A DNA stretch of 64,000 nucleotides from Carex sylvatica (GCA_964058845.1 CAXKVR010000415.1:1-64000); one strand, 5' to 3'; shown: positions 34,171-46,381, counted from the stretch's first letter. Made by a program: numbers and translations. Notes: generated by a model not told the origin, from the letters alone.

Positions 34171-37034
34171 CTACAAAGACCAGTGTGAAGCATGGCCGGA
34201 TTGACCAAACCCACTACTACTCGAGCCGTGGTTCATTTGCCGTGGCCCATTTCTCTGCAAAGCTAACTCGAGCTCTCCAGAGAACTGACCCAATCCAGAC
34301 CCACTTCCCGCACTTCCAACCTCCCCTATTCCGATCTCATTCAAACTATTTCTTGAACCACCCCATGTACCGATTGCATAGTTCTCCTCAAGTTGAGTGG
34401 GAGTTGAGTTGCAGGAAGTGGAGTTCGGATTATTGTTATTCCACGGCTGAGTTGACAGAAGAGAGAGAGCACAGCTCGATTCTGGGATCACTGGGAGGGG
34501 CCCACCATGTGAAATGTTTTCTGCAGCTGCATAGACTGTAGAGGCATGTGGCAGGTATGATGTCTGGGTCTCATGTGCTGTGACTGAAGTGAAATGACGA
34601 TGCGGCTCTACAGTGCCCCCTTCTTGCCAGTGTTGGTTGCTGGCCATTCGATGAAGGCTAGATCGATGACTGGTTGGCAGCGGCCACATGTCCCGAGCTG
34701 TGGGAGGAACCCTTGGGTAAGAAAAATCCAAGAGGAAACTCCTGAACCTTCCTGGTTCTTTTGTCAAACAGAGAATTCACATTGCACGAAATCAATAGCT
34801 AATTGCATTAAGTGTAATCACAGTGCATTCTAGCGTACTATGGTGTTACTGTTTCTTTTAGTGAATCTGTTGTGCGCATGTAGGAAGGATAAGGTGTATT
34901 TACGAATTTTTGCAACAGTAGCAATGAATGGGAGGGAAACTTTTGTGGGACTTTGTTTGGTGTGCTTGAGGTGGTGTAAAATCACAAAATTAGCTTTACC
35001 CCATGCCCCGACACCTTCCAACTTTCTATGATTTGGGATTAGATTCAAATAAAAGGTCCCAGATTTAACATACCATGCAATGAACTAAGGTGCCCATAAC
35101 GGGACGAAAGAGGGCCAGGTGGTGGCTTTCTTCGACGCTCGTTGTGTCCTGCAAGGCGGCGCCGACAACTGCGCTTCCCTTGATCAAACTCCCCCAACTG
35201 ATGAAATCTGTAGGTGGTAATAACATCTAAATAATGTAGCAGTTATAAAAGAATTAAAAGTTCGCACTTAAAATGCAAAACTGCACTACTAGCTAGTTAA
35301 AGGGACACAAGGATACTTGTTGGAACACTTAACTTTTTTTTAAGATGGGTCAAAAGTGAGAGCCACTGTCTTGCTTTCTTTGAGGGATGGAATACTACTT
35401 TATCTTACATGAAGACGATTATGGAGCACACTAATTATTCTTCTGATTACTCTTTAAGTTAAGACGCTCTATTTTAGTTCAGAAACAAATTTCATATACA
35501 TCACATCTTAAAGCCCAAAATAAAATAGTGCAGCCTACTTAATTAATGGACAACTTAAAGAAAAGATGCAGGAACCTTGACCACTAACTACGTTAGATTA
35601 GCAAATAAATAGTATTTAACTACTAAGCATCAAAGCATGCAAATAAATTAAACAAAGCAAACTCCCATGGGCCTCTTTTAAAAAAGACACCTTAATTTTA
35701 TACCTCTACAAAGTGATAGCTGATGCGAATAAACAAAATATAAGTTTTTCAATGATTAGGGTTGGTCATGTTCCATCCATCCATTTTGTTTCAAGCATAA
35801 AAATGGCTGAAAAGGGTTAGGAAAATTAAAAAAAATGCAAGTATCTAGCAAGTTGGGAATATAAAATTTTCAGGAGAGAAGAAAATAGCTGGAAATATTC
35901 TACTAGACCGTTACTACCTTCCATTAATATAAATACTAATTCAAAACTACTTTAGTGATCTCATTTCCAAATTAATGCAAATTTTTGGACTGTTGCATTT
36001 CTTGTGCCCCTTCAGTGAAAACACTAATAGCTAGATATTTCACGTGAAGCAAAAAAATAGATATATAGACAAGGGAACATTTCTTGGGTGAATATGCATA
36101 TGTCACCAACTATAAACTATTTATGAATTACGAAAATACGTACAAAAAGGCGTATAACAGGCAGGAAGAATAGTACAACTACAAGAAAATAGCGAACTCA
36201 TTCCAACACCACAAACAACGAGACGAGGAAAAATAAAAACAACAGAACAAAAAACCACTATTAGCTCCTTGGAACCAACCCGAGAAACAAAAAAAAAATG
36301 CACATATACGTAGCATGGCAAAATAATTCTGAAATTCCTTTCATCTATTCAAACTTTAAAAGAAAACTGGATATGTTTTGAAGAAATAGCAACCGTGGCT
36401 GTCTATTACATTCCTATACAACAAAGATGACCGAGAAGAAAAATGCGGAGCTGTTATCAAAAGCTACAGAAAACACTCGACAGCTATTGTTAAACATTTA
36501 AAAATCAACTATCAAAGACAACAAGATTGCCTATGACCTTATAACCTTATGAGTTATGACCATCCTGTAAGAATAATATTGTCTATAAATTATAAAATGA
36601 CCAACAAAATAATTTGTCAAGCAATTACAAAAGACAAGCTAAACAATTCAACAAATTGTAACTAAACATTCAGAAATTAAATAAACAAACCTGCTACACT
36701 GTTGACAGAACCGCTGTTCGATGCCACCTACGATGACCCTAGGTGCCTTTGAATGCAAAGCACAAACCTTGTGCCTACAATAGTAAGCCTTCGTACCACT
36801 CAAGTCCTCGTTGCATCCTTCCACCTGGCACCTAGGAGTCTGTTGCTGAGCACTGGACCCCACTCCCTTTGATTTCTTCCCTAGTACCGGGGCTGGTTCT
36901 GGTACCTGGGCGTGGGTCTGTACAGGCTTCTTTGACGAATTGGGCTCCCCAGTGTTTCCATCTTCGAAGTATATCTTCTTGCCAAATTTGAGACCAGACA
37001 TGGAATCATGATTTGAGCTTGAACCAGTCTCCAT
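34171..37034 (-). CDS. SBP-box transcription factor, SPL14/SPL17 type
   Basis: Three exons join in frame: 37034-36691, 35207-35074 and 34757-34171 (1065 nt, 354 aa). The leader has [13 protein letters not shown] (residues 14-26). The SBP domain, about 68-143, is split by intron 1 after QQCSR. Zinc site 1 uses C69, C74, C91 and H94; site 2 uses C110, C113, H117 and C129. The overlapping nuclear signal is [17 protein letters not shown]. After it come [45 protein letters not shown] and the end ASHWSL. This order matches rice SPL14 (IPA1/WFP) and SPL17, which bind GTAC cores and control shoot branching and panicle form. Other SPL clades lack the DFSYPR block, so the clade is fairly secure. The coding sequence is intact. 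Confidence 0.95.
34453..34472 (-). promoter_or_regulatory. miR156 target site in SPL exon 3
   Basis: On the coding strand it reads GTGCTCTCTCTCTTCTGTCA, encoding residues around ALSLLS (256-261). This is the well-known SPL target; it pairs with miR156 (TGACAGAAGAGAGTGAGCAC) with one internal mismatch. It implies post-transcriptional repression in the juvenile phase, as for other SPL9/SPL14-type genes. Confidence 0.93.
35208..36690 (-). other. Intron 1 of the SPL gene
   Basis: It is 1483 bp, starts GTTTGT and ends CTACAG, and interrupts the SBP domain at the position typical of the family. I saw no transposon in it. Confidence 0.8.
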
Positions 37035-37241
37035 TTGGGGGATTTTTGTTTTTCCCCTTCTTCTTTGGAGACTAGTGCTCCTCCATGGAGTGTCAAGAAG
37101 GGGCTAAAAGGGTTTGTGAGTTGTCTCTGAAAAAGGGCAGGGATGAAAAGTCATTTGATTAAGATGAACGAAAAATATTTGCTGAACCTCTACAATTATC
37201 TCGGTAGAATCCTATAAAAACCACAGCTTGTTTTTGGTTTA

Positions 37242-37361
37242 GGACGTGTTCAAAAATTACTCAATTTTGAACTGAAAAATTACTGTTCACATGGAAAAAA
37301 AAAGATTCAGTCCGAGTAAATTTTTTTTTTTTCACATGAATAGTATCACGCCGAACAGATC
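37242..37361. mobile_element. Possible Harbinger-type MITE in the SPL promoter
   Basis: Ends GGACGTGTTC and (reversed) GGATCTGTTCGG are flanked by TTA on both sides. A 3-bp TTA duplication with GG(A/C)CNTGTTC ends fits Tourist/Harbinger elements. It lies about 210 bp upstream of the SPL start codon. Confidence 0.55.
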
Positions 37362-37537
37362 CTTATATGCTCTTCAACTATTTAATATTTATAGAGCCAT
37401 TTGATTTTCAAATTTATAGATGTTTACAGGGTCATCTGTATTATATTTTCATATTATGATTAATTTTATTATTAAATCAAAAGTTGATTCTCAAAATAGA
37501 ATTTTTATGTTGAAGATTCGCACTAGTTATATATAAA

Positions 37538-37951
37538 GAGTAGATCTAGGGTGTTCTTTAAACTCACCAAAGTATTTGGTGAGCTTAATTTTAAAATTCA
37601 TCAAATCGGTTTCAAATTACGAATTCGAACTGTTGAAACTCGCCTACTTTACGAGTGATGCGTCTATATGTGAAAATTTTAAACATTCGAATTAATTTAG
37701 TATAAAGTCAATTGGTCAAAATTAGAAGGTTAATAAATTAATTTTAGTGCATTTATTTTTTGAACGTTTTTTGACCGCTTGACTTTATACTAAACTAATT
37801 CGAATGTTTAAAATTTTCACATGTAGACGCATCACTAGTAAGGTAGACGGATTTCAACGGTTCGGATTCGTCATTTGAAACCGATTTGATGGGTTTCGGA
37901 GTTAAGCTCACCAAACACTTTGGTGAGCTTAAGAACACCCTAGTTCTACTC
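37538..37951. mobile_element. Mutator-type fold-back MITE (GAGTAGAACTAG family), copy 4
   Basis: It is the most regular copy. Ends are GAGTAGATCTAGGGTGTTCT and ACACCCTAGTTCTACTC, with long arms (GTGATGCGTCTA / TAGACGCATCAC). The flanks ATATATAAA and ATGTATAAA match at 8 of 9 (37529-37537 and 37952-37960). It is about 0.5-0.9 kb upstream of the SPL start. Confidence 0.88.
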
Positions 37952-37990
37952 ATGTATAAATAGTGTAAATACTAGATGGTATTAAACTAT

Positions 37991-38392
37991 GAGTCCGGCT
38001 AAATTGCTGCCGGCAGCATTTCAGCTAAGTACTGCCTGGGCTATATTTTATTATGTGATGTTCAAACAACAAATTCAAACGTTAGATGTTCAATCTATAT
38101 TAAAATCTACTTGGAGATCAAATTATATTTTTTTGGAAATTTTTTACTATTTATTAAGCTGGTTTGAAAATCGTTGTTTTTAGTAAATTCTGGAGCATTG
38201 AAACAGCGGTTTTCAAACCAGCTTAATAAATAGTAAAAAAATTCCAAAAAACATAAAATTTGGTCTCCAAGTAGATTTTAATATAGATTGAACATCTAAC
38301 GGTTTGAATTTGTTGTTTGAACATCACATAATAAAATATAACCCCGACAGCACTTTAGCCGAAATGCTGCCAGCAGCAATTTAGCTGGACTC
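37991..38392. mobile_element. Near-perfect fold-back Mutator-type MITE
   Basis: The ends GAGTCCGGCTAAATTGCTGC and GAGTCCAGCTAAATTGCTGC (reversed) open arms of about 190 bp that pair almost throughout, around a short loop near 38190. An exact 9-bp duplication TTAAACTAT flanks it (37982-37990 and 38393-38401). Confidence 0.9.
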
Positions 38393-38401
38393 TTAAACTA
38401 T

Positions 38402-39059
38402 TTATTAAAGAAAGAAAAAAAGAATTATAACTGTACAGAGTGCTAAAAATAATAAGTAAAGAAGTTTTGATGCTATATTTTTTTTTTTTGAAAAAGGTGA
38501 TGCTAATATTTTAATAAACATTTTTTTAATTTTGCTATTTATTTTTTTCAATTATATTACCATTATAATTTCATTTTGATGTTGTATAGTTTTATTGTGT
38601 TTTGTTCACCTGTTTTTCAGTTTCTTTAAATTTTTTTTTTTGGCTATAGATGCATATTCACGAGAACCGGTACTATAGTGAATTTATAAGATTGCAAAGT
38701 ATGTTGTTTGTTATATTATTGCTTCTTAGTTGACAAGTACTGATGACTGATCTAATGACGGAAGTATCCTACTTCCGTTACAAAAATATTTTGAGATCGA
38801 TGAAAATTGGTCATCCAGGTGAACTTTACCGCTATAATTCTAGAGGATGCGGACCGAACGCAGGGAAGGTGGGGGCTTTTCTAGGCTCAGACTACGATGA
38901 TGTCGACTGGACCTGGTCTATGGTCTGCTCCCAATTACGTGAACTTGCGGAATTCAATAGTGGGAGCTTCCATGATTTTTGTTTTGTTTATATTTGGAAC
39001 GTTTCATGCTGGGATTCACTTATTAACTTTTATACGTTACGATACAATATTATATAAAT
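38402..39059. other. Intergenic, unidentified open frame
   Basis: A 104-codon frame at 38743-39057 has mixed composition with no motif I recognise. It may be a decayed transposon or organelle-derived piece. No function is assigned. Confidence 0.35.
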
Positions 39060-40300
39060 TTGTCAATGACGTAAAAAAAGTCACGACGGTACCAGACACT
39101 ATACAAACAATACGGTTTTGTCACGATACGACAAAATATGTATCAGACACTATACAAACAATTCAGTTTTATCACAATACAACATAATATATATGCGTGA
39201 GTATTTTGTGTTGTATTAATCTGAACGTCAGGTTATAATCAGTATTGAAATATTCATTTAGATTCTGATTAATCGCTCGATTAGTTATTTACGATAATCA
39301 AATTGTTATAAAAATATTTGACTAATTCAACTATTATTGTCAATTAATCGCTTGACAGTATTATGTCCGTCTGATAAACACATATCATTATTTATAACAC
39401 TGATCACTGTACAACATATCATTAAACGTGACAAACAACAAAAAATTTATGTCATTATTTATTCCATAAACAATTTGACAGACACCATACAAATGATACA
39501 ATTTTGTCTCGATATGACACAATACTTATGCTAGTTACATGATGTGACTCATGTATTTTGTGTTGTATTAATCTACACATCAGGTCATAATCAGTATTGA
39601 AATGTTCATTTAGACTGACTAATCAGTTTATGTCATTATTTATTCCATAAACAATTTGACAGACACCATACAAATGATACAATTTTGTCTCGATACGACA
39701 CAATACTTATGCTAGTTACATGATGTGACTCATGTATTTTGTGTTGGATTAATCTACACATCAGGTCATAATCAGTATTGAAACGTTCATTTAGACTGAC
39801 TAGTATTCCATCATGTCATAATCAGTATTAATCTACACATCATTTATTCCATCACGTTCATTTATTTATTCCATCACGTTCATTTAGACTGACTAGTTTG
39901 TGTTGTATTAATCTACACATCAGGTCATAATCAGTATTGAAACATTCATTTAGACTGACTAATTTATGTCATTATTTTATACTTATGCTAGTTTATGTCA
40001 TTATTTATTCCATAAACAATTTGACAGACACCATACAAATGATACAATTTTGTCTCGATATGACACAATACTTATGCTAGTTACATGATGTGACTCATAT
40101 ATTTTGTGTTGTATTAATCTACACATCAGGTCATAATCAGTATTGAAACGTTCATTTAGACTGATTAATCGGCCGATTAGTCGTGGACAATGATCAAACT
40201 ATTATAAAAAATTTCAACTAATCGATCGATTATTCCCGATTAATTCCTTGACAGTATTTTGTACGTCCGATAAGCACATATCGTTATTTATAACACTGAT
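39060..40300. repeat. Degenerate ~180-bp tandem repeat array
   Basis: A unit containing GACAGACACCATACAAATGA, TTTGTCTCGATA and ATCTACACATCAGGTCATAA recurs at 39478, 39658 and about 40023, with older copies from 39090 and a scrambled part at 39800-39900. Two segments ending TTATTTATAACACTG (39402 and 40298) are related to the hAT MITE embedded in the large array at 46-53 kb. Confidence 0.75.
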
Positions 40301-40339
40301 CACAAAAAAACACATCATTGAACGTGACAAAACAACATA

Positions 40340-40578
40340 GGTCATGTTTGGTTGTGGAGTAACTTTAAACCGGAGCAAATTACTTACTCCAAGCTAAGGT
40401 GGAGTAAGTTAATCATATTTGGTGGAGTAAGCTAAACCACCTCTCTAAGTGGAGTAAGTTACTCCAGTTTAACTCACCTCTTACTCCATCTTACTCCTTC
40501 TATTTTACTCCTCGTTTGGCCCCTTAAACGTGAAATAAGGGATTTACTCCACCTCTTACTCCACAACCAAACATGGCC
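40340..40578. mobile_element. Tourist/Harbinger-type MITE
   Basis: Inverted ends GGTCATGTTTGGTTGTGGAG and GGCCATGTTTGGTTGTGGAG, with TA flanks. The interior repeats GGAGTAAGTTA-type motifs. The ends are typical of PIF/Harbinger-derived MITEs. Confidence 0.75.
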
Positions 40579-40649
40579 TATAAAGTTTATGTAATTATTT
40601 ATTTCATAAACAATTTGACAAAACACTTTACAAATAATATAGTTTTTTA

Positions 40650-40898
40650 TAAAGTCAAGTGGTCAAAAAGTGTTAAGAAAATAATTGCATTAAAATTAAT
40701 TTATAAACCTTCTAATTTTGACTGCTTGATTTTATACTAAAATAATTCAAAAACTTAATATCTTTGCATGTAAATTCATTACTTGTGGAGTAGATAAATT
40801 TCAACAACTTAGATTTGTCGTTTGAAGTTAATATAATTTATTTTAAAATTAAGCTCACCAAACAACTTGGTGAACTTAATAACACCCTAGTTTTATTC
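40650..40898. mobile_element. Truncated GAGTAGAACTAG-family MITE, copy 5
   Basis: Only the centre and right arm remain (ATAAAGTCAAGTGGTCAAAA to ACACCCTAGTTTTATTC). The left arm is missing next to the preceding repeat array. Confidence 0.65.
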
Positions 40899-42032
40899 TT
40901 ATAAATTTATACTGTTCTTCAATTTATTAGAATAATTTGAAAATTACAATCAAGATTGTTAAAATAATTATAGTACAGTGATTCCTGAGGAAACACAACA
41001 ATGCGTACTATATTTACTCCGAGGGACTCTTGTAGTATGAAAGATAGCTCTGCCATATTGGACAGGGACCATGCTACATTTAGGGGCACAGTATCCACTG
41101 TTCCCTGCCTAACTGTCAGAACACTATTATTGTTCATTACTAAATCTCAGATTTTATTGAACTCTGTATAGTTCGCTTTTTACTTCCTTTTACCTCCCTC
41201 TAAGAGGTCGTTTTAATTTCTGGTATAAACCATAAAAGCGAAAGCAAGAATTAGTTTCCACTTTTATTCTGAAGCCTGGAGATGTCGAAGGACTAGGTAG
41301 GAGAGAAAGAGGGACCATGTACAGCTAGTGCTTTTGCATCGTGTAGTGGTTGATCGGATTTGCTTGATTGAAAAAAGGAAGTACTTTTCTTTTACTGAGT
41401 GAGAGTGAGAAGAATCTTTACACCACATTCATTTGAAGAATCAGCTAGCTCCCAAACTTGGAATCTTTAGTATCCAGTGCAACATTATCAATTTGGTAAG
41501 ATCTATGGATAGATATGACGTGAATGTATAAAATATAACGTGAAGAAAGCATTTTTATGCTGTGCAACATAAATCATCGGCTTTAGCATTAAATGTCATA
41601 ACATGTCCAACATAAATTCTTTCTTGTACAGTTGGCATATGGGTGCTTTTTCCATAAATTATGGGGTAATTACAGTGGTAATGTCTTGCAAAGTGGCTTT
41701 AGGGGCTTATCGGTTTCTCCTTTCTTTCTTTGGTGCCTTTTGCTTTGACAAGACGGATATAATTTGTTTAATCCCCAACCTTACTTCATACTGTTCAGAT
41801 GTGATTTGTTTCATAGGTGGAGAATCTTTTGGAATGACCTTTCTATTGCCTGACCGGCTGACCGTCCATTGGGTATCTGTACGTGCTTTTGAGCTCTCTG
41901 TATTCAATGTTGTTTTCTATATTATTTTCAGCTGACACAACGCGCTCTAATTTTTTTCTTTTTGGTGTTTCTAAGCTTTCTATTCAACCGCCATTGGAGA
42001 CCGAGTAATTTGGATTTTGATGGTGTTAAAGT
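40899..42032. other. Intergenic, no gene recognised
   Basis: It contains several short open frames without known motifs. I see no reliable feature. Confidence 0.45.
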
Positions 42033-42040
42033 CCCCAAGT

Positions 42041-42610
42041 TAGGGGTTTGCTAACGGGTACGGGCCGGACGGGTAGGGTATAGCCGGGGTCGGATATGGG
42101 TATGAATCGAGTACAGGTATCACGGGTATACGGGTACCACGGACCGGATATCACGGGTATTTTTTTCAAAACCCGTACCCTGCCCGTCTTATATCCGTGC
42201 CGTGGTACCCTTGACGGGCAGGGCGGTCCGGGTAAGATACCCGGTCCGATTTTTTTTTTTTCCTCTCTGTTTTTCGGTCCGATTTTTTTTTTTTTTCTGT
42301 TATTTTTTTAGGCGGCAAATTCGAAATTTCAAAAAAATTTGAATTTTTTTTGAAATTTTTAATAGGTACGGGTTGGGCGCCGGGTACGGGTACGGGTACG
42401 GATCGGGTCGGGCACGAGTACGAGTCGGGTCGGGCGAGTACGGACGTAATTCGGGCCGGGTTTGCCCGGATATTAAATCAAATAACCGTATCCTACCCGT
42501 TTTATGCCCGTACCCGTGTACCCGTGTACCCGTTTACCCGACCCATACCCGGGCTCGGGCACGGGCGGGTCGGGTACGGGCCGCCCGACCCGGATTTTTG
42601 CAACCCACTA
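42041..42610. mobile_element. hAT-type MITE, CGGGTACGGG family, copy B
   Basis: Same ends as copy A (TAGGGGTTTGC...TTGCAACCCACTA) with its own exact 8-bp duplication CCCCAAGT (42033-42040 and 42611-42618). The interior aligns with copy A along its length, with a duplicated T-tract near 42250-42310. It is non-coding. Confidence 0.88.
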
Positions 42611-42618
42611 CCCCAAGT

Positions 42619-43385
42619 AACTTAACCCTAGACAAACAGGATATATTTTTAGTAGAGTTACCGCATTTATCCGATTATAATCTGATAATGGAGGAGGAAG
42701 AGGAATCAATCCAGACCTTTGAAGCTGGCAACTCTCCATGTCAAATCTCTGGAGACAAGTTGACGAATGAAGATTTACTGGATGAGTAGTCTTTTAAAGT
42801 TGGACTGACTTTTGAGCTATTGTTTGCTTAGTATTCATTTTGTTGGAAGATTATTTTTTGATGTGATACTGTTTTTACTTGTATGTTTTTATGTGTTTTG
42901 ATGTTGATAATAAACTGTTGTAAGACTTATCGTATTTGATTTTAATATCTATTTTGAATATCAAATTAAGTATGCTTAATTTTTATGAAATTGGTAGTTC
43001 TACTTTTCAAAATAAAAAAAAATCGATTTCGATCCGGTCACGAACTGGATCCGAATAGAGTAGCTTTTGTGTGTGCTAATTTGCGTATGAATAATTTATA
43101 GACATGTTGTGACTATATTTGGTGTTTAAAAATGTTTGTATCCAAAACAGAAGTGGACCTAGACATGAGCAACCTCAGGCCCATGCTTTAGCACAAGTTT
43201 CAATTTTTATAAACAAAATTCTCATAAACTTTGTTTTTAAATTTGTCCAAATCTTTATGCAAAAATTTAAATTATAAGACATTTTTTTATTATATGAATT
43301 GTAGGATTTTTGTGTCTACGACTTACATGTATTAATATAATTGTTAACGGTTTTCCGCCAACCTTAAAAAAAAAAAATTGACGAA
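42619..43385. other. Intergenic, no gene recognised
   Basis: It is AT-rich. A short acidic open frame just after the MITE is not convincing as a gene. Confidence 0.45.
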
Positions 43386-43632
43386 GCATGGTATGTCCAG
43401 ATTGGTCCGAATTCTGATTACACAGCTGAAAAAATTAACGCAATAGGTGCGTTAATGCAGATGATATGGATTCATGGGCGTCGGACTCAATTCGGTCTAA
43501 TACTAGAACCGTTTGATTCGCTCCATAATTTGTACTGGCTGCTTCATAGAATCCATATCATCTGCATTAACGCACCTATTGCGTTAATTTTTTCGGCTGT
43601 GTGATCAAAATCCGGGCCAATCTGGACCATGC
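43386..43632. mobile_element. Fold-back element
   Basis: Arms of about 85 bp pair, including TTAACGCAATAGGTGCGTTA, itself a hairpin, and GCAGATGATATGGATTC / GAATCCATATCATCTGC. Ends GCATGGTATGTCCAGATTGG / GCATGGTCCAGATTGG. No target duplication was found. Confidence 0.7.
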
Positions 43633-45418
43633 CTATAACACACGGGGCCATTTAATATTAGTGCGGATTTGAATCGGACGGTCTAGACCTTAATTAACTC
43701 AAAATTTGAGTTAACTCAGAGGATACGAATTCTGCTTCATATATTGTTAGTGGGGATCGATTTTGTGTGTGCTTTGCGTATGACACCTGCTTACTAACCA
43801 ACTGTTGTATTGTCATGTCTTAGTTATACGGTTATACCAATCATGCAAAAAAAAAAATCTAATTAAAATTAAAGAGGTGACATTTTTGTGGGTCCCTTGC
43901 AAAGCTGATATATGCGCAGTGGCTCGCCAGAAGCATATTGGCGTTTTCCTACCAAAAAAAGAAAAAAAAGAAGAAGCATATTGGCGTTGGTCTGATTAAT
44001 TAACCTCATGGCGAATTAGCGACTGGCACTAGTCCACAGTTAGCATATAAAAATGTGTTATATTAGAACCTCATAATAATCAACTAGTCTTTTCAATGAC
44101 AACACATGGAGGTTGTGTTCAAATAGATTAATATTCCTACGCTCAAAACACAGATGGAAGTGGGGACGGAATGGTGTTTGCATGCACAGATACAGTAGCG
44201 TGCGATGTTGAAAAAGTAAATACATAATTAACAAATCCTTTGTTGGTAGCAGCTTGGAACTTTCTGGACAGCAAATAGGAGTATAATAATGTGATGAAAC
44301 CCTGATTAGTCTAAGCAAGAAGGTAGCACGCCAGATCTAATGTATAATTAAAGCAGGAATTGGTAGTCGTACAGTTAATGCATGTGATTTGTTCCCCTTT
44401 TGCTGAGCTCCTATTAAAACAAGAAATAACACGAGTTTAACCAAATTAGGATGATAGGACCACAGCGTCTAACGTAGCAAGTACGAAGAACAAAAGAGAA
44501 ACTTACCAGTAGTGGAATTATCCTAAGAGAAATTGTATCTATCAATCCCACAAAAATTGAAAAAATAATGCTCTCTTGGGACCGGACATTCTATATATAT
44601 TTTTTGCTTTGATTTATTTAATTTTGACTATTGGCCGATGTCATTCCCTTTAGGCAGTTAAGAAGAGAATTTATTTTATTAGATGCTCATATATTACCTT
44701 CGTTAAGTCTCTCGTCATGTTATATTTCATTATAAATTAAATCTAAATTTGTTAGAAGTTTATTTATTAATTAAGCAGTCCAATTAGTAGTTGGATTTAA
44801 ATGCACAATTTTTAATTTGCCAGAAAGTGAAATCGGCCAGAATTACATGCTTATTCGAAGAGAATAAAAAAATGCACCATGAAGTTTCACAGACAATAGA
44901 TCAACTATTATATAATATTTTTAAAATTAGAGAAATTTTAATTTTAGACGTAGAGTAGTCAAAATATAATTTTCTATAACGCGAACTCGTGGAGTTTCAA
45001 ATTCGATAATTCAAATTTAGTAATCACAAAAGACAGTTATATTAAGCTACCTCTCATCTCTCCTCAGCAACTTATTTTCTCTTCTTCTCTCACTAATATA
45101 TATTTTTTTCTCTCTCGCTATTTGTCTCGCCTGAAGTTCCTCTCTCTCTCTCTCTCTCTTCCTCTCAATCAATTTCGCCACATTTAACCTTTGGTTTTTT
45201 TTTTCTCTGAAATTGGTGCATACTCATCATGGGTCCTAATCAGCATGAGCAGTATTTTTTTCATTAATTATTAACCGGTCACAATAGGTTTTATTTTATT
45301 TTATTTTTGTTAAAATTTAATTATCTCGTGTTCTTTGGGTTTAATTTGCAATTATTTTTACCACATTAATTTAGAAGTACTGTATTGATTAATATTCAAA
45401 GTATACTTTAAACTAGAT
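43633..45418. other. Intergenic, no gene recognised
   Basis: It includes a hairpin at about 43650-43735 related to that near 920-1012, and a (TC)n microsatellite at about 45138-45160. Confidence 0.45.
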
Positions 45419-45822
45419 GAGAATCAAATGCCTCTATTTTTTGTGTCTCCGTCAAGCCTCTTTTTTAAAAACGTGAATAGCTCAAAATTTTAATCATAAT
45501 ATGTCAAAATAAAACCGTTAGATGTGATCTATGTTATTTTCTTTGAATGCTCATTATCACATTTCAATTTTGTTTTTATGTGAATTAATAAGTTGCAAAA
45601 TCAATGTCTAGAAATTATTCAAATTATAATATTTTTACAAGCTTTTGATGACAACCAAAACAAAATTGAAATGACATATATTTTTTATATGTGCATATAT
45701 AAAATGATGTAGATCATATCTAATGGTTTTATTTTGACTTTAAAGTTTTAAATTTTGAGTTATTCGTGTTTAAAAAATAGAGGTATGATGGAAGCACAAA
45801 AAATAGAAGCATTTGAACTCTC
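45419..45822. mobile_element. Fold-back MITE
   Basis: Inverted ends GAGAATCAAATGCCTCTATT and GAGAGTTCAAATGCTTCTATT-like, with AACGTGAATAGCTCAAAATT pairing further in. The target duplication is unclear. Confidence 0.6.
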
Positions 45823-46173
45823 CTAAAAATAAGAGGTTCGGCTATAGTTTGTATAGATATTTTTAAATTTTATGATAATAAGAATAACTGTTTTGTTGTT
45901 GTTGTTATTTTTTCTTGTTGTGTAATACATCAGTATAGTCACCCATCTATTTTATATTTTGATTATATTCTAAAGTTACTTATATAAAATCTGACTAATT
46001 ATGGAATATTAATTAAGGTAGATACCAATTTAGCCTATAACTACTAATCTACTATATGAGAATGGTAGTTAATATAATTCCTAACTTTATCTACCATACT
46101 ATTCTTAGACAATGAATAATATACAGTAAAATACTTTTGCTTTATGTATTTGATTGATTAGTGAAAAATGCAG

Positions 46174-46308
46174 GGGGGAAAGCAAAAATGATATCAACAT
46201 CCAAGATGCATTTGAATACATGGGAAAGGTTAAATGGGCATTTTGTGGTCAAACACCTGAATTGTAAGGGAAATTTCTTGATTTCTTGAAGGATTTCAAG
46301 ACTTCCAA
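46174..46308 (+). pseudogene. SIN3-like PAH domain exon, with stop
   Basis: Between an ATGCAG acceptor and a GTAAG donor the frame reads NDINIQDAFEYMGKVKWAF, then CGQTPEL-stop-GKFLDFLKDFKTSK. This follows the paired amphipathic helix pattern of SIN3 corepressors (DALAYLKAVKDKFQD...YDEFLEVMKDFKAQR). A TAA interrupts the loop between the two helices. The donor phase matches an acceptor at 53950, whose exon continues the pattern. SIN3 scaffolds histone deacetylase complexes; this copy looks dead. The identification rests on pattern reading by eye. Confidence 0.5.
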
Positions 46309-46381
46309 GTAAGTTTTTCTTTCTTACTTTTCGTATATTGTTATTTTTTTTAAATTATTTACAATTTTGTCCAATGAAGAC

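Noticed and set aside
34122..35048. Plus-strand frames opposite SPL exons 3 and 2
   Set aside because: They are antisense shadows of an exon whose protein matches the SPL14/SPL17 C-terminus.
41603..41935. 110-codon hydrophobic frame
   Set aside because: No family resemblance recognised; the hydrophobic look follows from T-rich DNA.
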